NCBI RefSeq assembly: GCF_032229285.1
Contig: NZ_CP135084.1
Location: 372,001-436,000, forward strand
Direction: 5' to 3'
Source of the DNA: Rheinheimera sp. MMS21-TC3
GTDB taxonomy: Bacteria > Pseudomonadota > Gammaproteobacteria > Enterobacterales > Alteromonadaceae
Length of the DNA: 64,000 nucleotides
Part shown: piece by piece, positions 24,833 through 37,127 of the stretch
How the letters are laid out: each line of letters begins with the position of its first letter
Position numbering within the stretch: the stretch's first letter is position 1
The notes under the pieces: generated by a model
Seen by the model: the letters and a program-made list of their open reading frames with translations, nothing else
The model's database searches: none
Told to the model about the DNA's origin: nothing
Made by a program: the position numbers and the translations under genes

Positions 24833-24860
24833 AAAAAAACCGGTACTAACACCGGTTTTT
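24833..24860 (-). terminator. Intrinsic terminator of rho
   Basis: Stem ACCGGT/ACCGGT extended by A/T pairs with a 6-nt loop. On the minus strand it is followed by a run of T. It lies directly after the rho stop codon. Confidence 0.8.
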
Positions 24861-24864
24861 ATTA

Positions 24865-26130
24865 TTAATTTTTTTGCCGTTTCATGGCATCAAAAAATTC
24901 ATCATTGGTTTTTGTCATTAATAACCGATCTATTAAGAATTCAATACCATCGGTTTCATCCATAGGATGGATGATTTTACGTAAAATCCACATTTTTTGT
25001 AGCTCGTCGGCTGAAGCTAATAGCTCTTCACGACGGGTGCCTGAACGGTTAAAGTCGATCGCTGGAAAAACACGGCGCTCGGCAATTTTACGCGATAAGT
25101 GCAGCTCCATGTTGCCGGTACCTTTAAACTCTTCGTAAATTACTTCGTCCATTTTTGAACCGGTATCTACTAAGGCTGTGGCAATAATGGTTAAGCTGCC
25201 GCCTTCTTCTACATTACGCGCCGCACCAAAGAAGCGTTTCGGTTTGTGTAAGGCGTTAGCGTCTACACCACCAGTTAGCACTTTGCCTGAGCTTGGAATA
25301 ACAGTGTTATAGGCACGGGCTAAGCGGGTAATAGAGTCGAGTAAAATAATAACGTCTTTTTTATGTTCAACTAAGCGTTTGGCTTTTTCAATAACCATCT
25401 CAGCTACTTGAACGTGACGGCTGGCTGGTTCATCAAAGGTAGAAGCTATTACTTCACCTTTAACTAAGCGCTGCATCTCTGTTACTTCTTCTGGACGCTC
25501 ATCTATTAGCAATACCATTAACACACAATCTGGGTGGTTAGCGGCAATAGATTGGGCAATGTTTTGCAGTAAAATAGTTTTACCAGCTTTGGGTGGTGCA
25601 ACAATTAAACCACGTTGGCCTTTACCAATAGGGGCGGCTAAGTCTAATACCCTAGCGGTGATATCTTCACGGCTACCATTACCACGTTCCATACGTAAAC
25701 GTGAATTGGCATGTAGGGGGGTTAAGTTTTCGAACAGGATTTTATTGCGGGCTTGATCTGGACGACCAAAGTTAACTTCGTTAACTTTTAATAAAGCGAA
25801 ATAACGTTCGCCTTCTTTAGGGGGGCGGATTAAGCCCGCTATGCTGTCACCCGTTCGCAAGTTAAAGCGGCGGATTTGGCTAGGCGAAATATAAATGTCG
25901 TCTGGACCCGCTAAATACGAGCTGTCGCCAGAGCGTAAAAAACCGAAACCGTCCTGCAGGATTTCTAGTACGCCATTACCAAATATCTCTTCACCATTTT
26001 TAGCATGAGATTTTAAAATGGCAAAAATTATGTCTTGTTTGCGCAGGCGGGCCATGTTTTCTAAGCCCTTAGACTCGGCCAATTGAACCAGTTCGCTAAT
26101 TGGCTTTAGTTTCAGTTCTGTTAAATGCAT
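24865..26130 (-). CDS. rho: Transcription termination factor Rho
   Basis: 421 residues from ATG 26130 ([15 protein letters not shown]), the conserved family start; an in-frame upstream extension to 26256 is not supported. The N-terminal domain contains the RNA-binding cold-shock fold ([32 protein letters not shown]). The ATPase core has P-loop [10 protein letters not shown] and the Walker B region [16 protein letters not shown]. It acts as a hexameric RNA translocase ending transcription. It lies downstream of trxA in the usual trxA-rho order, separated by a terminator. Confidence 0.97.
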   Translation of the reverse strand: MHLTELKLKPISELVQLAESKGLENMARLRKQDIIFAILKSHAKNGEEIFGNGVLEILQDGFGFLRSGDSSYLAGPDDIYISPSQIRRFNLRTGDSIAGLIRPPKEGERYFALLKVNEVNFGRPDQARNKILFENLTPLHANSRLRMERGNGSREDITARVLDLAAPIGKGQRGLIVAPPKAGKTILLQNIAQSIAANHPDCVLMVLLIDERPEEVTEMQRLVKGEVIASTFDEPASRHVQVAEMVIEKAKRLVEHKKDVIILLDSITRLARAYNTVIPSSGKVLTGGVDANALHKPKRFFGAARNVEEGGSLTIIATALVDTGSKMDEVIYEEFKGTGNMELHLSRKIAERRVFPAIDFNRSGTRREELLASADELQKMWILRKIIHPMDETDGIEFLIDRLLMTKTNDEFFDAMKRQKN

Positions 26131-26290
26131 ATTGATGGGTTTCTTGTTGATAAAAACAGGGTAATGCTTATCAGTTCGAGGACTAAGAATTGGAAGTGGT
26201 TGTTTCGACAGACAAGCGATGTTCAGGTTGTACAAAAAGTACTGATGGCTACACAATAGCAGCTGTAGCGTTAGCCGTCCAGCATCAGAG

Positions 26291-26323
26291 TAAAAAAAGG
26301 CGTATAAAAATACGCCTTTTTTT
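26291..26323 (-). terminator. Bidirectional intrinsic terminator after trxA
   Basis: AGGCGTA / TACGCCT stem with A-run and T-run on either side, a 6-nt loop, directly after the trxA stop. It separates trxA from the roughly 160-base rho leader. Confidence 0.88.
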
Positions 26324-26330
26324 ATTTTAA

Positions 26331-26657
26331 TTAAATATTGCTGTCTAAAAACTCTTTTAATTGAGTTTTAGACAAGGCGCCTACTTTAGTGGCGGCAACT
26401 TGACCTTGTTTAAATAATAGCAAAGTTGGAATGCCGCGAATGCCGAACTTAGGTGGGGTATTTGGGTTATGATCAATATTCACCTTAGCTACACTGACTT
26501 TGCCGCTATATTCTTGGGCAATATCATCCAGAATAGGTGCAATCATTTTGCACGGGCCACACCACTCTGCCCAAAAATCGACTAATACTGGGGTTTCTGA
26601 TTTTAAAACATCAGTGTCAAAACTATCATCAGAAACCTGTAAAATATGCTCGCTCAT
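26331..26657 (-). CDS. trxA: Thioredoxin 1
   Basis: 108 residues, the standard thioredoxin length. The redox motif WCGPC is preceded by FWAE and followed by KMIAP, and the cis-Pro loop RGIPTLLLF is intact. It is a cytoplasmic disulfide reductase, reduced by thioredoxin reductase. It is divergent from rhlB, as in many gammaproteobacteria, with about 100 bases of shared promoter region. Confidence 0.97.
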   Translation of the reverse strand: MSEHILQVSDDSFDTDVLKSETPVLVDFWAEWCGPCKMIAPILDDIAQEYSGKVSVAKVNIDHNPNTPPKFGIRGIPTLLLFKQGQVAATKVGALSKTQLKEFLDSNI

Positions 26658-26758
26658 GTATGTCTCCGGTTATACGTGCAGAATTACTGCAAAAAAAGTG
26701 TTATCAATTTAAACCTGGCTGTTCCTTATTGCAAGCGTAACGGTTATGCTTAGCATGT

Positions 26759-28045
26759 ATGAATAAAACTCACTTAACATCACATAAATTCGCCGATTTC
26801 GCATTGGCACCTCAGGTTCTTGCTGCATTAGATGCGCAAGGTTATGGCTATTGTACGCCTATTCAGGCGCAATGTTTACCTTTAGCTCTTGCTGGTAAAG
26901 ACATTGCAGGCCAAGCCCAAACAGGGACTGGTAAAACGCTTGCTTTTTTAACCGCCACTTTTCATCACTTGCTGACTCATCCTGCCAAAGGCAGTGGTCA
27001 GCCTAGAGCGATTATTATGGCGCCAACACGTGAGCTGGCAGTACAGATCCATCAAGACGCAGTAATAATGGCTGAAAAATCCAATTTACGTCTTGGTTTG
27101 ATCTATGGGGGCGAAGGGTATGATACTCAACGTCAACTACTACAAAATGGCGTTGATATTTTAATTGGCACTACAGGCCGGTTAATTGATTATTTAAAGC
27201 AAGGCTTATACGACTTATCACAAATTCAAGTTGTCGTATTAGATGAAGCTGATCGAATGTTCGATTTAGGCTTTATTAAAGATATCCGCTTTATGTTTAA
27301 CCGCATGCCACCAGCTACTGAACGCTTAAGTTTACTGTTTTCTGCAACGCTGTCATATAAGGTGCAAGAGCTAGCATTTGAAAAAATGAATCAACCCGAA
27401 CATATTCACATTGCGCCAGAAGAAATGACTGGAAGCCGCATATCGGAAGAGCTTTTTTACCCTTCTGATGAGCATAAGCTGCCGTTATTGCTAACGTTAA
27501 TGGAAGAAGAGTGGCCAGATAAAGCTATTGTTTTTGCTAATACAAAGCATTGGTGTGAAGAAGTGCATGCTTGGTTAGAAGCCGATGGCCATCGTGTTGG
27601 TTTATTAACTGGCGATGTTATCCAGAAAAAACGCTTACGTATTTTAGAAGACTTCAGTAGTGGTAAATTAGATATTTTAGTCGCAACTGATGTAGCTGCA
27701 CGAGGTTTACATATTCCTAAAGTAAGTCATGTATTTAATTATGATTTACCCGATGACTGTGAAGATTATGTGCATAGAATTGGTCGTACTGGCCGTGCCG
27801 GCGAAAGCGGTAAGGCAATAAGCTTTGCTTGTGAGCGCTATGCACTTAATTTAACAGCTATTGAAGATTATATTCGCCACCCAATAGCGGTGAGCCAATA
27901 TGATGCTACAGCTTTACTTGATGACTTGACAGTACCTAAGCCACGCGCCCGTCGTCGTTCAACAACCAAAGCGCGAAGTACCGGTCGCAGTACTACTGGA
28001 CGCAATAGTCATGGCACACGACCACCTCGTAACCGTCCACGCTAA
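26759..28045 (+). CDS. rhlB: DEAD-box RNA helicase RhlB
   Basis: 428 residues with all helicase motifs: Q-motif ([14 protein letters not shown]...GYGYCTPIQ), [28 protein letters not shown] and [10 protein letters not shown]. The basic C-terminal tail is Arg/Thr/Ser-rich ([14 protein letters not shown]). RhlB is the helicase of the RNA degradosome. It overlaps the downstream gppA gene by 35 bases. Confidence 0.95.
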   Translation: MNKTHLTSHKFADFALAPQVLAALDAQGYGYCTPIQAQCLPLALAGKDIAGQAQTGTGKTLAFLTATFHHLLTHPAKGSGQPRAIIMAPTRELAVQIHQDAVIMAEKSNLRLGLIYGGEGYDTQRQLLQNGVDILIGTTGRLIDYLKQGLYDLSQIQVVVLDEADRMFDLGFIKDIRFMFNRMPPATERLSLLFSATLSYKVQELAFEKMNQPEHIHIAPEEMTGSRISEELFYPSDEHKLPLLLTLMEEEWPDKAIVFANTKHWCEEVHAWLEADGHRVGLLTGDVIQKKRLRILEDFSSGKLDILVATDVAARGLHIPKVSHVFNYDLPDDCEDYVHRIGRTGRAGESGKAISFACERYALNLTAIEDYIRHPIAVSQYDATALLDDLTVPKPRARRRSTTKARSTGRSTTGRNSHGTRPPRNRPR

Positions 28046-29552
28046 TCAGGCTAACTTAGCTGAACAATCATCGCATCATGATATTTATGCGGTGATTGAT
28101 TTGGGCTCTAATAGCTTTCATATGTTAATGGTGAAGGTTATTGCGGGTTCAGTGCAAGTAATTGGCCGAGTTAAGCGCAAAGTGCGCTTAGCTGCCGGTT
28201 TAAATCAACAACAAATACTAAGCAATGCTGCTATGACCCGAGGCTGGGAATGCTTAGCCTTGTTTGCTGAACGCTTGCAAGATATCCCCGCTGACAATAT
28301 TCGAATTATCGGTACGGCAACGTTACGCTTGGCAACTAATGCCGATAAGTTTCTGCAGCAGGCAGAGGTTATTGTTGGTCAGAAAATTCAGGTAATAAGC
28401 GGTGAAGAAGAGGCTCGTATTATTTACTTGGGCGTCACTCATACATCTACCCATCATAGTAAGCGTTTAGTTATTGATATAGGTGGTGCTAGTACAGAAG
28501 TTATTGTTGGTACTGGCCATAAACCCGCTTTACTTGTTAGTTTAAATATGGGCTGCGTTACTTATTTAGAGCGTTTTTTTGCTGATGACAGCTTAACCAG
28601 TGCCAACTTTAATAGTGCTATTGTTGCTGCAGAACAGCAAGTGCAGCCTTTGGTTAAATTGTATCAGGAGCATGGCTGGCAATTAGCTTTAGGGGCGTCT
28701 GGCACTGTGCAGGCGATGCAAGAAATTTTAATTAGCCAAGGTAGTGATGAGCATATTACTTTGCCGCGTTTAGAGTTAATTATGCAACAAGCAATTGCTT
28801 GTCAGCATTTATCTAGCTTAAATATTATTGGTTTAGCTCAAGACAGAAAGGTAGCTTTTCCGGCTGGCTTGGCTATTTTAATGGCTTTATTTCGCCAACT
28901 AAATATTCAAAAAATGATTTTATCGGGTGGTGCCTTACGTGAAGGGGTGCTCTATAGTTTGTTGCCGCAGTTGCATCAAAGCAATGTACGTAACCGTACA
29001 GTACAAAGCTTGATGATAAGGTATTTTATTGATCAGCAACATGCTTATCGTGTAGCTGAAGTGGCCACAGACTTAGCCGCACAGCTGGAGCCTAGCTGGG
29101 ATTTAAGTGACTTTGATGGCCATAGCTTATTGCATAGTAGTGCTTTAATTCATGAAATTGGTTTATTAATTGAATATAAGAATCATCATCATCATGGTGC
29201 TTATATTATTACACATGCTGAGCTGCCGGGTTTTACGCGTGCTCAACAGCAATTGCTTATGGCCTTAGTGCATAATCATAGAGCAGATATCAATACTGAC
29301 ATTATTGCTAAACAAACAATGACTTCAGTGTTACTTGGACAAAGGCTAACGCGAATTTTGCGTTTAGCGGTTATTCTTTCTATGCGTCGTAAAGATGAAG
29401 TGTTACCACAAGTAAAAATTAACAGTGCTGGTGAGCAGTTAACACTAAGTTTGCCTAATGGCTGGCTAGCCCAGCATCCACTGATGTCGGCAGAGTTAGA
29501 GCAAGAAGTGTTATATCAGCAACAAGCAGGCTGGCAGTTATTAATTAGTTAG
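28011..29552 (+). CDS. gppA: Ppx/GppA-family phosphatase (pppGpp phosphohydrolase/exopolyphosphatase)
   Basis: 513 residues. The actin-like ATPase fold is seen at [12 protein letters not shown] (about residues 29-40), [12 protein letters not shown] and [11 protein letters not shown] (about 150-170), with the C-terminal HD-like helical domain ([26 protein letters not shown]). The family converts pppGpp to ppGpp or degrades polyphosphate. Neighbourhood to rhlB is the classic gppA position. Start ATG 28011 lies inside rhlB. Confidence 0.92.
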   Translation: MAHDHLVTVHANQANLAEQSSHHDIYAVIDLGSNSFHMLMVKVIAGSVQVIGRVKRKVRLAAGLNQQQILSNAAMTRGWECLALFAERLQDIPADNIRIIGTATLRLATNADKFLQQAEVIVGQKIQVISGEEEARIIYLGVTHTSTHHSKRLVIDIGGASTEVIVGTGHKPALLVSLNMGCVTYLERFFADDSLTSANFNSAIVAAEQQVQPLVKLYQEHGWQLALGASGTVQAMQEILISQGSDEHITLPRLELIMQQAIACQHLSSLNIIGLAQDRKVAFPAGLAILMALFRQLNIQKMILSGGALREGVLYSLLPQLHQSNVRNRTVQSLMIRYFIDQQHAYRVAEVATDLAAQLEPSWDLSDFDGHSLLHSSALIHEIGLLIEYKNHHHHGAYIITHAELPGFTRAQQQLLMALVHNHRADINTDIIAKQTMTSVLLGQRLTRILRLAVILSMRRKDEVLPQVKINSAGEQLTLSLPNGWLAQHPLMSAELEQEVLYQQQAGWQLLIS

Positions 29553-29603
29553 TACTTAATTAAGCCAGCCCACTGGATAGAAGTTGTTAAGTTTATTGGG
29601 ATC

Positions 29604-30620
<1,017 letters not shown>

Positions 30621-30626
30621 CTAAAA

Positions 30627-31337
30627 TTAAAAGTTTACAACATTTGATAACGGTTGCGATGACACTTGATTGCGACCTTGGCTTTTACTTTTATATAGCG
30701 CCTTATCAGCTTGGCCTACGTATTCTTTAACGCTACTGGTGCTACTGGCAGTGGCAGCATAGCAACCTGCACTAATAGAGACCTTTAACTCTGAGAACTC
30801 TGGGATCAGTGCAGTAGCACTAAGGCTATGTCGAATAGATTCAGCAAGCGTTATGGCACCACTGAGTTCTGTGTTAGGTAATATAATGGCAAATTCATCG
30901 CCACCGTAACGGCATAGTTTATCGCTAGTACGTTTTAATTGTTGCTGAATTAAGCTGACGATATTTTTAACCACTATATCGCCGACGAGATGACCATAAC
31001 TATCGTTAATGGTTTTAAATAGGTCAATGTCGATAAAGATTAAGGCTAAAGGTCGTTGCTCGCGTCGGCTTCGCTTAATCTCAGCCGCCATTTGTTGATC
31101 AAAATAGCTCCTGTTATAAGCGTTAGATAAACTGTCTATTTGCGACTGTTGCTGCAAAATTTGGTTTTTTTCTGCAAGCTCATCTAAGGTAATTTTTAAA
31201 TCTAAACTATGGTTATGTAATTCAGCTGCCAAAATTGTTAGCTTTTGCTTTTGTTGCTGTAATAAAAATAATGTAATAGGTATTACTAGAGCACAAGCTA
31301 AAAGAAAACCAGCAATAAAATAACCTAAATTAGACAT
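30627..31337 (-). CDS. Membrane-anchored diguanylate cyclase (GGDEF)
   Basis: 236 residues. One N-terminal membrane helix (about 5-26) and a coiled coil (about 28-67) precede a GGDEF domain starting at DSLSNAYNRSYFDQQ. The active site RYGGDEF is intact and an inhibitory site RTSD lies five residues before GGDEF, so product feedback is likely. It should make cyclic di-GMP. No sensory domain is visible. Its start overlaps the end of tatD by eight bases. Confidence 0.92.
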   Translation of the reverse strand: MSNLGYFIAGFLLACALVIPITLFLLQQQKQKLTILAAELHNHSLDLKITLDELAEKNQILQQQSQIDSLSNAYNRSYFDQQMAAEIKRSRREQRPLALIFIDIDLFKTINDSYGHLVGDIVVKNIVSLIQQQLKRTSDKLCRYGGDEFAIILPNTELSGAITLAESIRHSLSATALIPEFSELKVSISAGCYAATASSTSSVKEYVGQADKALYKSKSQGRNQVSSQPLSNVVNF

Positions 31338-32139
31338 GATCTTGCCTTGATTTAAAGCCGAACAGTTGTTGGCTATTTTGCCAGCTTAACTGGGCAACTT
31401 CTGTTAGTGAATACTGTTTTAATTGAGCAACCTTTTCAGCAACATAATGCAAGTAAGCGGGCTCATTGCGGCGTGATTTAGGTTTTGGCTGAATAGTTTT
31501 AGGCAATAAATAAGGTGCGTCGGTTTCTAACAATAACCTGTCATCAGGTATATAAGCTATAGCTTGCTGTAATTCAGAGCCGCGTTTGTCGTCACATAGC
31601 CAACCAGTGATACCAATATATAAACCTAAGTCTAAATAGGCGCGCAACTGTTGTACATTACCAGTAAAGCAATGAGCAACACCCTGTTGGATATTATGCT
31701 GCTTTAGCATGGCAATTTGGCGAGTAAAAGCATCTCGTTCATGTAAATAAACTACTTTTTTATATTGCACGGCTAATTGTAATTGCTGAGCAAAAACATC
31801 TTGCTGTTGTGGTCTAGGTGAAAAGTCACGATTAAAATCTAGACCACATTCGCCAATTGCAACGACTTTGCTTTCTTTAATCAGAAGCTCAAGTTGCTGT
31901 AACCAATCGGCAGTAACTTGGGCTGAATAATGTGGATGAATACCTGCAGTTGTTACTAATTCTAAGTTTAGATATTGTTGTTGGCAAAATTGTAAGTTTT
32001 GCTGTGATTCCGCAATATCACTGCCTATTAATACCAGCTGGTTAACACCGCTAGCTACAGCACGATCTAGTACTTGCTGGCGATCAGCGGCAAATTGTTC
32101 ACTTAATAAGTTAACGCCAATATCGCACCAATAATTCAT
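31330..32139 (-). CDS. tatD: TatD-family metal-dependent hydrolase
   Basis: 269 residues with the amidohydrolase-type metal ligands: CDIGVNL at the N-terminus, GECGLDFNRD, YLHERDAF, GVAHCFTG and LLETDAPYLLP. The family has 3'-5' exonuclease/DNase activity and acts in the cytoplasm. It lies downstream of tatABC, with one small gene in between. Confidence 0.94.
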   Translation of the reverse strand: MNYWCDIGVNLLSEQFAADRQQVLDRAVASGVNQLVLIGSDIAESQQNLQFCQQQYLNLELVTTAGIHPHYSAQVTADWLQQLELLIKESKVVAIGECGLDFNRDFSPRPQQQDVFAQQLQLAVQYKKVVYLHERDAFTRQIAMLKQHNIQQGVAHCFTGNVQQLRAYLDLGLYIGITGWLCDDKRGSELQQAIAYIPDDRLLLETDAPYLLPKTIQPKPKSRRNEPAYLHYVAEKVAQLKQYSLTEVAQLSWQNSQQLFGFKSRQDHV

Positions 32140-32154
32140 GGTTTTATTGCCACA

Positions 32155-32625
32155 TCACTGTTGGCGACCTATAGATATAGTGCGATTATTTCGATCATTA
32201 CCTAATCTAAAAGAATTTAAGACACCGCGGGTAATACGGTGCTCTTCACCTACAGCAATAGGGTAGTACTGAGTGCCTTTTTGTCGCCAGATTTGGCCGT
32301 TATCAAATTCAATAATTAACTCTTTACGCAGCGAATATTCAAATGACTTAACCGTTACATTAATCACATCTGGATCTTGAACATTTCTTTTATGCTCTAG
32401 ACCAAAGTAGCCTTCAGTGTTGGTATCGGCCTCAGCGGCTGGTGTTGCAGTTGTGGTTGCAGATTTGGCAGTAGTAATTGCAGAGCCAACATTAATTGCA
32501 TCATAGCAAACTAGGCGTTTCAAAGCGTTTTGTTCTGCGCGACATAACTCTATAGCTTGCTCGGTTGGCACAGCAGCATTTGCGCCATAAGCTAGTAAGC
32601 TTAAGCTGATTAAAATGTACTTCAT
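32155..32625 (-). CDS. Periplasmic protein of unknown function in the tat cluster
   Basis: 156 residues. A Sec signal ([17 protein letters not shown]) is followed by [18 protein letters not shown], a Cys-x15-Cys-Tyr-Asp pattern also seen in small exported proteins such as VasI-like ones, a Thr/Ala-rich linker and a beta-rich C-terminus ([18 protein letters not shown]). The two Cys could form a disulfide. Its stop codon lies close to tatD and its start overlaps the tatC end by four bases, so it is co-transcribed. No function can be assigned. Confidence 0.7.
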   Translation of the reverse strand: MKYILISLSLLAYGANAAVPTEQAIELCRAEQNALKRLVCYDAINVGSAITTAKSATTTATPAAEADTNTEGYFGLEHKRNVQDPDVINVTVKSFEYSLRKELIIEFDNGQIWRQKGTQYYPIAVGEEHRITRGVLNSFRLGNDRNNRTISIGRQQ

Positions 32626-33374
32626 AACTTTTCTTCCTGTTGTTCAGTGTCTACAGTGGGTTGGTAAAACCGACTGAGGAGTAAGCCGACTTCAAATAAC
32701 AGCCACATAGGTACGGCTAATAAGGTTTGAGAAATAACATCGGGTGGGGTCAATAACATACCTAGCACAAAGGCACCTACAATAATGTAAGGTCGCTTTT
32801 GGGCTAAGGCATCACGGGTTGTTGCACCAGTCCAGATCAGTAATAAAATTGCCACTGGGATCTCAAAAGATAAACCAAAAGCAAAAAATAGTTTTAACAC
32901 AAAGTCTAAATAACTGCTGATATCTGTGGCTATAGTTACACCTTCAGGCGCCATACTAGTAAAAAAACCAAATACTATAGGAAAAACAATATAGTAGGCA
33001 AAAGCTATACCGGCATAAAATAGCAAAGTGCTACTAATCACTAATGGTGCCATTAAGCGCTTTTCACGACGATATAAAGCAGGTGCAATGAACTGCCAAA
33101 TTTGTAATAAAATAAACGGGATAGCTAAGCAAATAGCGACAATAAAAGTCAGTTTAAATGGCGCGAAAAAGGGAGCGGCTACGTCGGTAGCTATCATGCT
33201 GCTGCTGGCAGGAAGCACTGCAATTAGAGGTTTTGCTAATAAGTGATAAATATCCTGAGCAAAGGCAGCCAGGGCGACAAATACTAGTAAGACAGCAATA
33301 ATGCATTTAAGTAGTCTATTGCGCAGTTCAATTAAATGGCCTAAAAGGCTCTGAGTATTAGAGTTTAGGTTCAT
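32622..33374 (-). CDS. tatC: Sec-independent protein translocase TatC
   Basis: 250 residues from ATG 33374 ([24 protein letters not shown]), preferred over a longer frame because the conserved HLxELRxRL lies right after it. Six membrane helices are visible, along with FxxPF/LxxxxxFxxxP patterns ([22 protein letters not shown]). TatC binds twin-arginine signal peptides. The start overlaps the tatB end by 17 bases. Confidence 0.96.
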   Translation of the reverse strand: MNLNSNTQSLLGHLIELRNRLLKCIIAVLLVFVALAAFAQDIYHLLAKPLIAVLPASSSMIATDVAAPFFAPFKLTFIVAICLAIPFILLQIWQFIAPALYRREKRLMAPLVISSTLLFYAGIAFAYYIVFPIVFGFFTSMAPEGVTIATDISSYLDFVLKLFFAFGLSFEIPVAILLLIWTGATTRDALAQKRPYIIVGAFVLGMLLTPPDVISQTLLAVPMWLLFEVGLLLSRFYQPTVDTEQQEEKL

Positions 33375-33690
33375 GGGTTGTGGTTGGCTCAGTTTTCGCT
33401 TTAGGATCAGACAGCGAAGTTGTAACATCAGCTGCGGCTTGTTTTAGTTCACTTAAAGCGGCTTGTTCTTCTGCTGTAAGATTAGTTAAACCTTTTTCTT
33501 CGGCACTTTTCAATTTTTGATGTAGTTCATGGGCACGTAAATTTTCGCTCAGTTCAGCTTGCATCTGTTGGCTAAATTGCTTTACACCACGAATGGTTTT
33601 ATGCACTGAGCGTAAGGCGCCGGGGAGTCGCTCTGGCCCTAAGACCAATAACGCAACAACACCAATAACGACGAGTTCCCAAAATCCCAT
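33358..33690 (-). CDS. tatB: Sec-independent protein translocase TatB
   Basis: 110 residues: the N-terminal helix ([23 protein letters not shown]), the amphipathic helix ([19 protein letters not shown]) and a variable acidic/Ala-rich tail. The GPERLPG motif is typical of TatB. It works with TatC in recognising folded Tat substrates. Confidence 0.95.
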   Translation of the reverse strand: MGFWELVVIGVVALLVLGPERLPGALRSVHKTIRGVKQFSQQMQAELSENLRAHELHQKLKSAEEKGLTNLTAEEQAALSELKQAAADVTTSLSDPKAKTEPTTTHEPKL

Positions 33691-33695
33691 AATAG

Positions 33696-33947
33696 TTACA
33701 CTTTATTTTTATCTTTGCTAGCAGCGTTGTTTGTTTGCTGTTCGCTGGTTTCGGTTGGCTTTTCTGCTAATTGTGGGCTGTCTTTGTCGTCATCCTTTGC
33801 TGGTTCATCTTTAATTGAGCTACGAAAACCTTTAATGGCATCGCCTAAATCGGTGCCAATACCACGTAATTTTTTGGTGCCAAATAATAATACTATAATA
33901 GCTAGTACTATTAGCAATTGCCAAATACCTATACCACCGAAGCCCAT
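33696..33947 (-). CDS. tatA: Sec-independent protein translocase TatA
   Basis: 83 residues: a short N-terminal helix ([18 protein letters not shown]), the [10 protein letters not shown] hinge and an amphipathic helix ([15 protein letters not shown]), with a charged Asp/Lys-rich tail. TatA oligomers form the translocation path. First of the tatABC genes; ubiB lies upstream on the same strand with a 71-base gap. Confidence 0.96.
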   Translation of the reverse strand: MGFGGIGIWQLLIVLAIIVLLFGTKKLRGIGTDLGDAIKGFRSSIKDEPAKDDDKDSPQLAEKPTETSEQQTNNAASKDKNKV

Positions 33948-34018
33948 ATATAATCCTCTTATCCAAATTGCTATAACTTATTATAGCAATGATTATTAGT
34001 GATAACCTTAATCTTAAC

Positions 34019-35647
34019 TTATGTCAGCCAAGCTTTTAATGTAAAACCTACACCTGTAGCAACTAAGGGTACTGCTAACCAAGGGTTAGCGAAACAGAAT
34101 ACTATACTAGCACTGATTATACTTGCAGCGGCAAAGGTTGCTGCAACTATTTGTTGTCTAGTTTTGCGTTGCTGTTGAGCTAACTGCTTTAGCTGTTGCA
34201 CTAATAGTCGCTGCTGTGCTGGACCTTGCTCTAAGTACTGGTGTAAAAGGGTTGGCATTTGTGGCAGTTTTTCAGCCCAAAAAGGAAAGTTATCTTTTAA
34301 TTGGCGCCAAATAGCGGGCAGACCTACTTGTTGTTGCATCCAGTTTTCTAAAAATGGTTTAGCTGTTTTCCATAGATCAAGTTGTGGATAAAGCTGTCGG
34401 CCTAGCCCTTCAACATATAATAAGGTTTTTTGTAACAATACCAGTTGTGGCTGGACTTGCATGTTAAAGCGCTGGGCGGTACTAAAGAGATTTAGTAAGA
34501 CATGGCCAAACGAAATTTCTGCAAGAGGCTTTTGGAAAATAGGCTCGCAAACAGTTCGAATAGCACTCTCAAACTCTTCAACTTTAGTGTTTGCCGGCAC
34601 CCAGCCTGAGTCAACGTGCAATTGCGCAACTTTACGATAGTCTCGATTAAAAAAGGCGACAAAGTTTTCGGCTAAATAGCGTTTATCTTCAGGATTTAAA
34701 GTACCAACGATACCGCAATCAATACCAATGTATTTTGGGTTGTGGGGAGTTTCATAGGATACAAAGATATTACCTGGGTGCATATCGGCATGAAAGAAGC
34801 TATCGCGAAACACTTGGGTAAAAAACACTTCAACCCCTCGTTTGGCTAACAACTCCATATCGGTGTTTTGTGCTTCTAAGGCCGCAATGTCTGAAACAGG
34901 AATGCCATATATCCGCTCCATTACCATTACATTGCTGCGGCTATGCTCAGTATAAATAAATGGTATGTACAGCGAGTCTGAGTCGGCAAAATTACGTCTT
35001 AGTTGAATAGCATTTGCAGCTTCACGCTGTAAGTCGAGCTCATCAAGAATGGTTTTTTTATATTCTTGCACAACCTCACGTGGCCGGAGTCTTTTACCGT
35101 CGGGTAAAAACCGTCTAGCTGCATCAGCTAAAGTATCCATTAATGCTAAATCTGCTTCAATTTGCTTGCGAATATCTGGCCGAATAACTTTAATCACAAC
35201 ATCGGCCAACTCACCGCTTGCTAGTTTTAATTTGGCAGTGTGAACCTGTGCGATAGACGCTGATGCTAAAGGAGTTTGCTCAAAATCAACAAAAAGTTGT
35301 TCAATGTTATCTAGCTCTAGTGCTTTTTCAATCATAGCTTGGGCAGTTTCGCCACAAAATGCGGGGACTTTATCTTGTAGCTTGGCTAGCTCATCTACTA
35401 AATGTGCTGGAAATAAATCACGTCTGGTAGAGAGCATTTGGCCAAATTTCACCCATACAGGCCCTAAGCTTTGTAATGCTAAACGTAACCTAACACCAAT
35501 GGCTTGATCAGGGTATTGGTTGCGTAACCAAAACAAGCTACAACGAGCTAAGCGAGCATACCAAGGCTGCCATTGTGGCGGAATTAACTCGTCTAAGCCG
35601 TACTGTAATAACGTCTTTTGGATTTGATAGAAACGGCTAAGGCGCAC
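34019..35647 (-). CDS. ubiB: UbiB-family ATPase/kinase-like protein of ubiquinone synthesis
   Basis: 542 residues: the KxGQ motif in [16 protein letters not shown], Ala-rich loop [23 protein letters not shown] catalytic-loop equivalent and [12 protein letters not shown]-like segment. One or two C-terminal membrane helices ([23 protein letters not shown]). UbiB helps extract or organise hydrophobic ubiquinone intermediates. It abuts ubiJ (shared base 35647). Confidence 0.96.
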   Translation of the reverse strand: MRLSRFYQIQKTLLQYGLDELIPPQWQPWYARLARCSLFWLRNQYPDQAIGVRLRLALQSLGPVWVKFGQMLSTRRDLFPAHLVDELAKLQDKVPAFCGETAQAMIEKALELDNIEQLFVDFEQTPLASASIAQVHTAKLKLASGELADVVIKVIRPDIRKQIEADLALMDTLADAARRFLPDGKRLRPREVVQEYKKTILDELDLQREAANAIQLRRNFADSDSLYIPFIYTEHSRSNVMVMERIYGIPVSDIAALEAQNTDMELLAKRGVEVFFTQVFRDSFFHADMHPGNIFVSYETPHNPKYIGIDCGIVGTLNPEDKRYLAENFVAFFNRDYRKVAQLHVDSGWVPANTKVEEFESAIRTVCEPIFQKPLAEISFGHVLLNLFSTAQRFNMQVQPQLVLLQKTLLYVEGLGRQLYPQLDLWKTAKPFLENWMQQQVGLPAIWRQLKDNFPFWAEKLPQMPTLLHQYLEQGPAQQRLLVQQLKQLAQQQRKTRQQIVAATFAAASIISASIVFCFANPWLAVPLVATGVGFTLKAWLT

Positions 35648-36255
35648 TATGACTCCTGATACTTATTTAACTGTTGTTGCAATAGTGCCACTTTAGCGCT
35701 TATTTCACTTACATGCTGACTAAAAAGAGCTAGTTCAATAGAAGTTGGGCTAAGCTTTAGCTCATCTTGAGCTAACTCTGTGGTTAATTGCTGCAGTTGT
35801 AGGCTTTGTTCAGCGATATAGTGTTGCAACTGTTGCAGAATGCTGGCAACTCGATGAGCAGCAGCATCACCGATATAAACTGATAAAGCTTGACCCCAGT
35901 CTGGGTCGAGCTGTTCGAAAAAACGACTGAATTGCTGGGCAACTTGAATATCACCATCAATTTGTAAGGCATCGGCTTTAATTAACCGCGTGAGTTGGCT
36001 GGGATCTCGCAATTGTTTTAGGCTAGCTAAGTCTGTGCTAATAGCACAATCGGTAGCTTCGTTGTGCTGATTAAATAACAAGGCATCGGCTGTTGCGGTA
36101 ATAACCAGGGTAAGAGACAGCTCGCGTAGGGTAAAGGATAGCTGTTTGCCTTGCAATTTAGCTAAACCTTGCTTGGCATTAGGATCTAAATTAATAATAC
36201 CAGCCACAGTTGCTTCTGCAGCTGCGCATAACAATTGTGGTAGTAAAGGTAACAT
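35647..36255 (-). CDS. ubiJ: Ubiquinone biosynthesis accessory factor UbiJ (SCP2 domain)
   Basis: 202 residues with an N-terminal SCP2-like lipid-binding domain ([37 protein letters not shown]) and a C-terminal coiled coil. The order ubiE-ubiJ-ubiB is the conserved operon. UbiJ with UbiK supports the cytoplasmic Ubi complex by binding lipid intermediates. Confidence 0.93.
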   Translation of the reverse strand: MLPLLPQLLCAAAEATVAGIINLDPNAKQGLAKLQGKQLSFTLRELSLTLVITATADALLFNQHNEATDCAISTDLASLKQLRDPSQLTRLIKADALQIDGDIQVAQQFSRFFEQLDPDWGQALSVYIGDAAAHRVASILQQLQHYIAEQSLQLQQLTTELAQDELKLSPTSIELALFSQHVSEISAKVALLQQQLNKYQES

Positions 36256-37010
36256 TAAAACTTATACCCGCGATGTAATGCCACTATACCGCCAGTGAGG
36301 TTATGGTAACTTACCTCGGCAAAACCAGCTTGCTCCATCATAGCTTTTAAGGTTTCTTGATCGGGATGCATGCGAATTGATTCCGCTAAGTATTGATAGC
36401 TTTCTTTATCATTAGCAACCAACTGGCCCATTACTGGTAGCAGTTTAAATGAATATAAATCATAGGCTTTACTTAACCATTGCTGCTCAGGTTTAGAAAA
36501 CTCTAGTACTAATAAACGGCCGCCTGGCTTTAGCACTCTAAACATTGAGCGTAAAGCGGCATCTTTATCGGTAACATTGCGTAAGCCAAAGCCGATAGTA
36601 ATCACATCAAAGCTATTGTCGGCAAAAGGTAACGCTTCAGCGTTAGCTTGCACATATTCGATATTATTAACTAAGCCTAAGTCACGCAGCTTGTCACGAC
36701 CAACATTAAGCATAGAAGCATTAATATCAGCTAGCACGACTTTACCGGTTGGCCCTACTCGTTTGGAAAATAGCGCGGTAATATCACCAGTGCCACCTGC
36801 TAAATCTAATACTTGCTGGCCGGGGCGAACACCACTGCAATCTAATGTAAAGCGTTTCCATAACCTGTGGACGCCAAATGACATTAAATCGTTCATAACA
36901 TCATATTTAGCAGCAACAGAATGAAACACATTGGCAACCATTGACACTTTTTGCTTAGCTTCAACCGTTTTAAAACCAAAATGGGTAGTGTTATTATTTT
37001 GCTGACTCAT
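36255..37010 (-). CDS. ubiE: Ubiquinone/menaquinone C-methyltransferase
   Basis: 251 residues. SAM-binding motif I is [15 protein letters not shown], and UbiE family signatures are [19 protein letters not shown] and [18 protein letters not shown]. It methylates the quinone ring in ubiquinone (and, where present, menaquinone) synthesis. First gene of the ubiE-ubiJ-ubiB cluster. Confidence 0.97.
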   Translation of the reverse strand: MSQQNNNTTHFGFKTVEAKQKVSMVANVFHSVAAKYDVMNDLMSFGVHRLWKRFTLDCSGVRPGQQVLDLAGGTGDITALFSKRVGPTGKVVLADINASMLNVGRDKLRDLGLVNNIEYVQANAEALPFADNSFDVITIGFGLRNVTDKDAALRSMFRVLKPGGRLLVLEFSKPEQQWLSKAYDLYSFKLLPVMGQLVANDKESYQYLAESIRMHPDQETLKAMMEQAGFAEVSYHNLTGGIVALHRGYKF

Positions 37011-37127
37011 CGAATTGACCTGTTAGAACCAAAGTGGCACTAGTGTAAGAGATAAAGCCCTAGCAGCCAACTTTTCTGTTGTAATATCCCGTTTTGATTT
37101 ATTTAAAACCGTTATTATTGACTGTAA

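Noticed and set aside
26131..26256. N-terminal extension of Rho
   Set aside because: Family members start at the [11 protein letters not shown] Met; the extra 42 residues have no family counterpart.
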